Shown here: positions 58,538 through 64,000 of the stretch, one piece after another | How the letters are laid out: each line of letters opens with the position of its first letter | Numbering within the stretch: the stretch's first letter is position 1 | Origin: Albibacterium bauzanense | Lineage (GTDB): Bacteria > Bacteroidota > Bacteroidia > Sphingobacteriales > Sphingobacteriaceae | Assembly (NCBI RefSeq): GCF_004339765.1 | Contig: NZ_SMGO01000002.1 | Span: 1,028,001-1,092,000, forward strand | Length of the DNA stretch: 64,000 bases | Direction: 5' to 3' | Position numbers and translations under genes: made by a program | The notes under the pieces: generated by a model | The model's database searches: none | Seen by the model: the letters and a program-made list of their open reading frames with translations, nothing else | Told to the model about the DNA's origin: nothing

Positions 58538-58996
58538 CTAAACGTATGTTAGTAGGGGTAGGTCTTCAATAAACTGATAGGCTTCGTTTTCAAAATCAAC
58601 CTGACAATAATAATGGTTCAATCCATTACTGACAAGCAATAGAGGGATTTTATAAACGAAGTTATAACGTGCAATCTGGTCAAACACGGTTTGTGTTATT
58701 TTTATATCCGGTGCTTTAAATTCAGCAATTAATATTCGCTCACCAGCAGTATTAAATACAATAAGATCTGTTCTTTTCTGCAGATTGTTTAATTTTAGTC
58801 CGCCCTCCGATTGAATCAATCCTTTTGAAACTCCTTTTTGATTAATCAAATGCTGTATCCAATGCTGCCGTACCCATTCTTCTGGAGTAACAAGAAGATA
58901 TTTTTTTCGAAGTTCATCAAAGATATAAACTTTCTCATTTCTCCTCTGAAGCTGGAAAGGGTAGGGTGGCAGATTTAACGGAGTTCCTTTAAACAT
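58538..58996 (-). CDS. HsdR_N-type (PD-(D/E)XK) nuclease-like protein
   Basis: This 152-aa protein matches the N-terminal nuclease domain of type I restriction HsdR subunits. Candidate PD-(D/E)XK residues are Glu64, Asp77 (KRTDLIVF), Glu92 and Lys94 (AEFKAP), with Gln107 and Tyr111 as a QxxxY motif. No helicase domain, HsdM or HsdS is present, so it is not a restriction system. In Bacteroidetes such a gene is often beside holA, as here, which hints at a housekeeping DNA role. Function unknown. Confidence 0.85.
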   Translation of the reverse strand: MFKGTPLNLPPYPFQLQRRNEKVYIFDELRKKYLLVTPEEWVRQHWIQHLINQKGVSKGLIQSEGGLKLNNLQKRTDLIVFNTAGERILIAEFKAPDIKITQTVFDQIARYNFVYKIPLLLVSNGLNHYYCQVDFENEAYQFIEDLPLLTYV

Positions 58997-59000
58997 CTTT

Positions 59001-59008
59001 CAAAAATA
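59001..59008 (-). promoter_or_regulatory. -7 box TATTTTTG abutting the HsdR_N-like start
   Basis: On the minus strand TATTTTTG-AAAG-ATG: 4 nt separate the box from the start codon, the same geometry as engB. A leaderless mRNA is predicted. Confidence 0.5.
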
Positions 59009-59012
59009 TGCT

Positions 59013-59020
59013 TAATTTTG
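59013..59020 (+). promoter_or_regulatory. -7 box TAATTTTG of holA
   Basis: TAATTTTG fits TAnnTTTG and is 43 bp before the holA ATG. It lies 4 bp from the divergent -7 box of the HsdR_N-like gene, so the two promoters overlap. Confidence 0.55.
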
Positions 59021-59063
59021 AAAGATTCCATACATAAGAAATCAACAATCGATTATTTACTAT

Positions 59064-60071
59064 ATGACTTTTCAACAGCTAATAACCGACTTAAAAAATC
59101 GAAAATTCAGTCCCGTTTATCTTTTACATGGTGAAGAGCCTTATTACATTGATGCTGTAAGTAATTATATTGAAAAAAATGCTCTCTCAGAAGCCGAGAA
59201 AGGTTTCAACCAAACCATTCTTTATGGAAAGGAAACAGACTTCATAACCATTGTTAATAATGCCAAAAGATATCCGATGATGGCAGAATACCAAGTGGTT
59301 TTAGTTAAAGAAGCACAGAATTTAGAATGGAATAAAGACAGTGCTGAAATACTCCGGGCTTACTTAGAAAACCCATTGCGTAGCACCATTCTCGTGCTAT
59401 GTTATAAATATGCCAAGTTTGATAAGCGGAAGAAGATCTTTAAGCTAATGGATAAAGGCGTTGTTCTTGAGTCAAACAAGATCTATGATAATAAGGTAGC
59501 AGGTTGGATTACAGATTATACTGAAAGTGCCGGGCGTAAAGTACATCCTGCCGCTGCTTCCTTAATGGCTGAATATTTGGGTACAGACTTGTCAAAATTG
59601 GTTAATGAACTGGATAAGATATTTCTGAACGTTCCCAAAACCCGTGAAATAAACAATGAAGATGTTCAAAATAACATTGGTATTTCAAAAGATTTCAATG
59701 TGTTTGAATTAAACAAAGCATTGGCTTACAAAGATGTATTAAAAGCAAACCAAATCGTAGATTATTTTACTGCCAATCCACGTTCCAACCCTGCCCCGGT
59801 AGTGTTAGGTGCATTAGGTACCTATTTTATAAAGATATTAAAATGTCATTATGCTGAAGATAAAAGTAAGGCAGGAATTTCTAAATTAATAGGAGTCCAT
59901 TCTTTCTTTGTAGATGAATACCTGGTTGCTGGCCGTAATTATAATAAATGGAAAACCTTTCAAATTATCAGTCTCTTGAGAGAGTATGATCTTAAATCAA
60001 AAGGTGTAGATACTGCAAACAACGATATCGGACCCTTATTAAAAGAACTGGTTTATAAAATTCTACATTAA
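59064..60071 (+). CDS. holA: DNA polymerase III, delta subunit
   Basis: HolA is the clamp-loader subunit that opens the beta clamp. The N-terminal RFC-like fold shows YLLHGEEPYYIDAVSNYI (about 19-36) and KRYPMMAEYQVVLVKEAQ, which carries the clamp-binding region. The middle has LGTDLSKLVNELDKI, and ISKDFNVFELNKAL precedes the C-terminal collar domain. Length 335 aa is normal. Confidence 0.94.
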   Translation: MTFQQLITDLKNRKFSPVYLLHGEEPYYIDAVSNYIEKNALSEAEKGFNQTILYGKETDFITIVNNAKRYPMMAEYQVVLVKEAQNLEWNKDSAEILRAYLENPLRSTILVLCYKYAKFDKRKKIFKLMDKGVVLESNKIYDNKVAGWITDYTESAGRKVHPAAASLMAEYLGTDLSKLVNELDKIFLNVPKTREINNEDVQNNIGISKDFNVFELNKALAYKDVLKANQIVDYFTANPRSNPAPVVLGALGTYFIKILKCHYAEDKSKAGISKLIGVHSFFVDEYLVAGRNYNKWKTFQIISLLREYDLKSKGVDTANNDIGPLLKELVYKILH

Positions 60072-60082
60072 ATGTAAATCAA

Positions 60083-61315
60083 TTAATTTAACGTTCCAAA
60101 AAGAAGTCGTGCCTGCGTTCCCCAACCACCAATTAAAGCATCGTCAATACCATCACCATTTAAATCACCAATAGCTATATCCCATCCACGGCCAATTACA
60201 GTATTGGGAATGGCCTTCTCCGTAATATCTTTAAAGAATCCTTTACCATCATTTTCATATGCATGTACCTTTGAAGCATTAAAACCAGGAATCTCAATGG
60301 TGCTAATTAACAGATCCAAATCTCCGTCATCATCAAAATCAATGTAGTTAGATGCATAAGATGAGAATGTGTTCTTCGGCATTCGGGTAGAAGTTTCATC
60401 TTTAAAATTCGCTTTTCCATCATTAATTAAAATCCTCATTTGCGGATCTTTTTCGTAATTCCTTCCATTGCTCGTTAGGTTAGAAAAAACGATATCCTTA
60501 TCGCCATCACCATCTACGTCAAATAGCAGCACAGTACGTGTTTCAAGAGGGATAGGCAAATCTAAACCTTCAGCTTTCTCAGTAAAAACTCCCATTCCAT
60601 TATTAATTAATAAACGGTTTGGAGGTATCTCATTTCCTATTACCATATCTAGATCATTATCTCCATCCAAATCGGCTAAGGCAATACCTTGAGTAGCATC
60701 ATTGACTTTTGGTAAATTTTGTTCCGTAGCATCGATAAAATGACCAGGGTTATTTTTATCATTCAGCCATAAGAAGTTTTGACCTTTTTCACCCGAATTT
60801 CCAATTATAATATCTGGCAAGCCATCCCCATTAACATCTCCTACGTCTAAACCATTGCCTTCACTTTTTGCTAGCAAACGTTCACTTACATCTTGAAAGC
60901 TGCCGTCTCCATTGCCTAAATATAACTCATGGTTCTGATCGTCTTCAGCAACAAAAATAACATCTAAAGTGCCATTATTGTCAAAATCGGCTACTCTCAC
61001 ATGCTCAGTATCATTCTTAACATTACTAAAGGCGTCCTTTTTCCAAGATAGCTTTCCGTTTCCATCATTTAAATAAAGACGATTAACATCTGCTTCCAGG
61101 GCAGAGATAACGTCTAAATCTCCATCATCATCAATGTCAGCAAAAACAGGATTAAGTATATGAGCTTCCGGGTCTATCGGTATATGAGTCTCTGTGACAT
61201 CTCTAAAATAGAGACTGTCAGAGTCTGTATTATTAGTTTGAGAAGAGGAGGTTTTGCATGCTATTAAAAGAGGCAATAGAAATAATACAAAAATAAAAAG
61301 CTGTAGATTTTTCAT
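60083..61315 (-). CDS. FG-GAP/VCBS repeat lipoprotein
   Basis: This is a predicted surface or periplasmic lipoprotein: signal about 1-20 with LLIAC as lipobox, then a short polar spacer. It is followed by about seven FG-GAP/VCBS-type repeats, each with a calcium-binding D-x-D-x-D/N-G core (DIDDDGDLD, DFDNNGTLD, DVNGDGLPD, DLDGDNDLD, DVDGDGDKD, DFDDDGDLD, DLNGDGIDD). Together they should form a beta-propeller that binds calcium. Such proteins bind ligands or cell surfaces; the role here is unknown. Confidence 0.88.
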   Translation of the reverse strand: MKNLQLFIFVLFLLPLLIACKTSSSQTNNTDSDSLYFRDVTETHIPIDPEAHILNPVFADIDDDGDLDVISALEADVNRLYLNDGNGKLSWKKDAFSNVKNDTEHVRVADFDNNGTLDVIFVAEDDQNHELYLGNGDGSFQDVSERLLAKSEGNGLDVGDVNGDGLPDIIIGNSGEKGQNFLWLNDKNNPGHFIDATEQNLPKVNDATQGIALADLDGDNDLDMVIGNEIPPNRLLINNGMGVFTEKAEGLDLPIPLETRTVLLFDVDGDGDKDIVFSNLTSNGRNYEKDPQMRILINDGKANFKDETSTRMPKNTFSSYASNYIDFDDDGDLDLLISTIEIPGFNASKVHAYENDGKGFFKDITEKAIPNTVIGRGWDIAIGDLNGDGIDDALIGGWGTQARLLFGTLN

Positions 61316-61330
61316 ATTGAATAACTATAA

Positions 61331-61346
61331 GTTAATAATTATTAAC
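61331..61346. promoter_or_regulatory. 16-bp perfect palindrome upstream of the FG-GAP gene
   Basis: GTTAATAATTATTAAC is its own reverse complement and lies 16 bp before the start codon of the FG-GAP lipoprotein gene on the minus strand. It could be an operator. AT-richness makes a chance match possible. Confidence 0.4.
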
Positions 61347-61488
61347 AACCTTCATCACTATTTGTTTAACAGCAACATGTACAATTGCACGCCTACAGAG
61401 AAGGCGAAATAATTGAAACTTATTTTTAATTAAAGCGTTGCATTTAGTAAAGAATACAAACGAGGTTTAATTTAAAAAAATAAGAAAC

Positions 61489-62118
61489 ATGGCACCAATA
61501 ACTAAAAAGTCACCCACATCTAAGAAAGTAATGGGATTAGAAGGTTTACAAACTGATTCTAAATCAATGAGCTCAAAGAAAGGGCAAACCAATAGTAAAA
61601 AGTCATCGTCTGATAAAAAAATGAAAGACTCTGAATTCCATAAATTTTTCATAGACGAACTGAAAGATATCTATTGGGCAGAAAAGCATTTATCTAAAGC
61701 ATTACCTAAATTAAAAAAAGCTGCTACTACCGATGAGTTGTCTAAGGCTTTTGAAAAACATACACAAGAGACAGAAACTCACATCGAAACCTTAGAAAAG
61801 GTATTTGAATTATTAGGAGAAAAAGCAACTGCTAAGAAATGTGATGCTATGGAAGGCTTGATTGAAGAAGCAAATTCTATTATTGCTGATACAACCAAGA
61901 GTACCATGCTAAGAGATGCAGCACTTATTTTGGCTGCGCAAAAGGTCGAACATTATGAAATTGCCACTTATGGTACATTGAGAACCTTTTCTGAAAAAAT
62001 GGGGCACCAAGAGGTTACTACATTATTAGACCAAACATTGAAAAATGAGAAGGATACTGACGTTGCTTTAACTAAAATTGCAGTGAAGCATATCAACGAA
62101 AAGGCCTCCGAAGAGTAA
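61489..62118 (+). CDS. DUF892 (YciE/YciF) ferritin-like protein with Lys-rich tail
   Basis: Residues from about 47 to 200 form a ferritin-like four-helix bundle of the YciF/DUF892 family (FFIDELKDIYWAEKHLSKALPKL; HTQETETHIETLEKVF; AQKVEHYEIATYG), with Glu and His positions that could bind a di-iron centre. The first 46 residues are a Ser/Lys-rich tail with twelve Lys and three acidic residues, like the DNA-binding tails of some Dps proteins. The family is induced by stress in enterobacteria. It is followed after 37 bp by a DUF2383 gene. Confidence 0.88.
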   Translation: MAPITKKSPTSKKVMGLEGLQTDSKSMSSKKGQTNSKKSSSDKKMKDSEFHKFFIDELKDIYWAEKHLSKALPKLKKAATTDELSKAFEKHTQETETHIETLEKVFELLGEKATAKKCDAMEGLIEEANSIIADTTKSTMLRDAALILAAQKVEHYEIATYGTLRTFSEKMGHQEVTTLLDQTLKNEKDTDVALTKIAVKHINEKASEE

Positions 62119-62155
62119 TTAATAATTCCATCAACAATACAAAATCATAATTAAC

Positions 62156-62614
62156 ATGTCAACAGCAAGCAATACAGCAGAAGTATTAAATGATCTGATT
62201 CAGATAAATAATGATAGAATTGAAGGATACCAAAAAGCATTAGAAGAATTAGATTCTGTAGATGCTGATTTGAATAATCTTTTCAATAGTTTCATAACTC
62301 AAAGTCAAGAATTGAAATCTGCATTACAAAGTGAAGTATCTTTACTTGGCGAAGAAGTCGATACAGGTACAACCGTATCCGGTAAAATTTACCGTACATG
62401 GATGGATGTAAAATCTGTTTTTACTGGAAAAGATCGCCAAACTGTATTAAACAACTGCGAATTTGGAGAAGATGCAGCCCAGAAGGCTTATAAAGAAGCT
62501 GAAAAGTCCGACGATCTCTTGCCAAATGCGCGAGCTTTAATAACCAGTCAAAAACTAGAATTGAAGTCTTCTCATGATAAGGTGAAAATTTTGCGTGATA
62601 GTGAGAAACTGTAG
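62156..62614 (+). CDS. PA2169-type four-helix-bundle protein (DUF2383)
   Basis: This 152-aa helical protein starts with AEVLNDLIQINNDRIEGYQKALEEL, the PA2169/DUF2383 signature. It has acidic and His-poor helices that may form a ferritin-like bundle; metal binding is not clear. The segment GKIYRTWMDVKSVFTGKDRQTVLNNCEFGED is typical of the family. Its role is unknown, but it often occurs with stress proteins. Probably co-transcribed with the DUF892 gene, with a terminator right after. Confidence 0.87.
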   Translation: MSTASNTAEVLNDLIQINNDRIEGYQKALEELDSVDADLNNLFNSFITQSQELKSALQSEVSLLGEEVDTGTTVSGKIYRTWMDVKSVFTGKDRQTVLNNCEFGEDAAQKAYKEAEKSDDLLPNARALITSQKLELKSSHDKVKILRDSEKL

Positions 62615-62623
62615 GTTCATTTT

Positions 62624-62663
62624 ATAAGACAGATAGAATAGCAATCAATTCTATCTGTCTTAT
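62624..62663. terminator. Terminator after the DUF2383 gene
   Basis: A perfect 16-bp stem (62624-62639 with 62648-62663), core AGACAGATAGAAT, and an 8-nt loop. It lies between convergent genes, so it may act on both strands; the T run is broken (TCTTTTCT). Confidence 0.82.
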
Positions 62664-62707
62664 TCTCTTTTCTAAGCGGAATCTAATGAATAGAAAACGA
62701 GTTAATT

Positions 62708-62905
62708 CTACGACATTCTTTCAAAATTGTATTTGTCCTTTATTTTTTGATTAAAATAAGTACCCTTAGATCTTGATCTTCTCATTCCTTCATAGATATT
62801 AACAGGCACATCAAAGTAGCTGTATTTCAACCCGGAGACAAAACGAATTTCTAACTTCGAGTTCTTTTTGTCATAATTAAAAGAAGCTATTACTGATGAA
62901 GGCAC
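62708..62905 (-). CDS. KTSC domain protein
   Basis: This 65-residue protein consists of a single KTSC domain: SSVIASFNYD, then LEIRFVSGLKYSYFDVP and KGTYFNQKIKDKY. KTSC domains are small beta-rich units found alone or at the end of some lysyl-tRNA synthetases; function unknown. The start is GTG at 62905, which gives the usual N-terminus MPSSVI. It is divergent from the AI-2E family permease. Confidence 0.85.
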   Translation of the reverse strand: MPSSVIASFNYDKKNSKLEIRFVSGLKYSYFDVPVNIYEGMRRSRSKGTYFNQKIKDKYNFERMS

Positions 62906-62980
62906 GATAATTATTATTAGTTTTTACCATTCATATAACACTATGTAAACTTTTTTGTTTATAGAGAAAAAGATCTAAAT

Positions 62981-64000
62981 ATGATTGGAAAACTACAACT
63001 CTCCGTATATGGATTGCTTTTTATCTCTTTAAGTGTTAGTATATTATACATCGCCAGTGCATTTTTAATTCCTTTAACATTAGCAGGTATTTTATCTATG
63101 CTATTTGTTCGTTTATGTGATAAGTTAGAAAAATATGGAATAAGTCGCGCTCTTTCTGCACTCATTGCCGTGATAATATTATTAGCCGTAATCAGTACTA
63201 TTCTTCTTCTTCTTACCTGGCAGCTTAATGATTTAACAAAAAATATTGAAGGAATGAAGCAGCGAGGTATGTCATTCCTTCAAAGTTTAAGAGAATGGAT
63301 CAATGAAACTTTAGGTATATCATCAAAACAGCAAGAACAAATATTAAAAGAACAAGGAAACAGTTCTGGAGAAACAGGGAATATGCTTGCCAGTTTTGCA
63401 ACAAGTATTCTTGGAGCTTTAGTTAATGCCATATTAATCATGGTGTATATCTATCTGTTTTTATATTACCGATCTCGTATTAAAAGGTTTCTATTGAAAC
63501 TTGTTCCGCTTACTCAAGAAGCGAAAGCTAAAAAAATACTTCAACAAGCTACCCATGTTTCTCAACAATATTTAAGCGGATTGGCTGTAATGATCCTTGT
63601 TTTATGGATCATGTACGGCATCGGTTTTACGCTCATGGGTGTAGAAAATGCCCTGTTCTTTGCCATCCTTTGTGGTATATTAGAAATTGTCCCATTTATT
63701 GGCAATATAACCGGCACTTCCATAACTGTTCTTGCTGTTATAGCACAAGGTGGTCAAACAGATCAGATTATTGGAGTTGTTATTGTTTATTTGATTGTTC
63801 AGTTTCTTCAAACCTATCTATTAGAACCATTAATTGTTGGTGAACAGGTCAATATAAATCCACTCTTTACGATTATGGTTTTAGTAGGAGGAGAACTAGT
63901 CTGGGGCATTGCAGGAATGGTACTGGCCATTCCTTTACTAGGCATTGTTAAAATAATCTGTGATAATATTCCTGTTTTAGCGCCTTACGGTTATTTGATA
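62981..64000 (+). CDS. AI-2E family transporter (partial, runs off the right edge)
   Basis: The frame from ATG 62981 is open to the end of the window (340 codons). It shows the PerM/TqsA-type layout: three N-terminal membrane helices (SVSILYIASAFLIPLTLAGIL; LSALIAVIILLAVISTILLLL), a polar loop of about 80 residues, then a helical block with NALFFAILCGILEIVPFIGN and YLLEPLIVGEQVNINPLFTI, both typical. Family members export autoinducer-2 or exchange Na+ for H+; which applies here is unknown. Most of the protein is present, as family members are about 350-380 aa. Confidence 0.88.
   Translation, partial: MIGKLQLSVYGLLFISLSVSILYIASAFLIPLTLAGILSMLFVRLCDKLEKYGISRALSALIAVIILLAVISTILLLLTWQLNDLTKNIEGMKQRGMSFLQSLREWINETLGISSKQQEQILKEQGNSSGETGNMLASFATSILGALVNAILIMVYIYLFLYYRSRIKRFLLKLVPLTQEAKAKKILQQATHVSQQYLSGLAVMILVLWIMYGIGFTLMGVENALFFAILCGILEIVPFIGNITGTSITVLAVIAQGGQTDQIIGVVIVYLIVQFLQTYLLEPLIVGEQVNINPLFTIMVLVGGELVWGIAGMVLAIPLLGIVKIICDNIPVLAPYGYLI

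Noticed and set aside
58538-58996. Type I restriction-modification system
   Set aside because: Only an HsdR N-terminal-like domain is present; no helicase, HsdM or HsdS in the window.

Overview
The window is an AT-rich chromosomal segment of a Bacteroidetes bacterium, most likely from the order Sphingobacteriales (a Pedobacter/Solitalea-like relative; inferred from protein content and gene order, not from a database search). The pointers are many -7 boxes of the Bacteroidetes form TAnnTTTG, an FtsZ with the Bacteroidetes-type C-terminal tail, a long PurF-like amidotransferase, a chlamydial Hc1-like mini-histone, a serine-palmitoyltransferase-like enzyme, a DUF4293 protein and an OMP_b-brl_3-type outer membrane protein. 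Almost every gene is a housekeeping gene. I saw no insertion sequence, prophage, CRISPR array, tRNA or rRNA.

Layout: 1-5449 is the end of the dcw cell-wall/division cluster (murG', murC, ftsQ, ftsA, ftsZ). It is followed by a sphingolipid-type acyl-CoA:amino acid transferase and a mini-histone. From 7249 to 14644 runs a minus-strand block (dapA, ligA, a Bcr-type efflux pump, an M3 peptidase, a UbiA prenyltransferase, engB). From 14757 to 23535 a plus-strand block holds ubiE/menG, a short-chain dehydrogenase, a YqeY protein, a hydrolase, a CBS protein, nadK, uppS, bamA and ompH/skp, the last three forming an envelope-biogenesis group. 23782-36961 carries a purF-like gene, dCMP deaminase, a UbiD decarboxylase, a small Cys-containing protein, ferritin, an outer-membrane barrel, a quinone reductase, guaA, a lipoprotein and an rRNA methyltransferase. 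36958-41398 (minus) carries marC, an amino acid permease and the membrane pyrophosphatase hppA. 41714-45198 is the str operon (rpsL-rpsG-fusA-rpsJ), which ends abruptly at a terminator. 45365-55633 holds mgtE, gpsA, ggt, a DEAD-box helicase (minus), a DUF4293 protein (minus), truA, an MsbA-type exporter and sucD. 56-64 kb is the most accessory part: a lipoprotein MsrB, a secreted GH92 mannosidase, an orphan HsdR_N protein, holA, an FG-GAP lipoprotein, a DUF892/DUF2383 stress pair, a KTSC protein and the start of an AI-2E family permease.

No clear new multi-gene system is present. The observations most worth checking are: a cluster of four TTTTCCACA (DnaA-box-like) motifs between ftsA and ftsZ; -7 boxes sitting only 4-5 nt from start codons (engB, hsdR_N-like, guaA, truA), which predicts leaderless mRNAs; the break of the str/S10 ribosomal superoperon after rpsJ and a hairpin inside it; a palindrome at the predicted ferritin transcription start beside a small Cys-motif protein; and a lysine-rich tail on the DUF892 protein. 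Several terminators have unusually long perfect stems (up to 24 bp) with matching A and T tracts.
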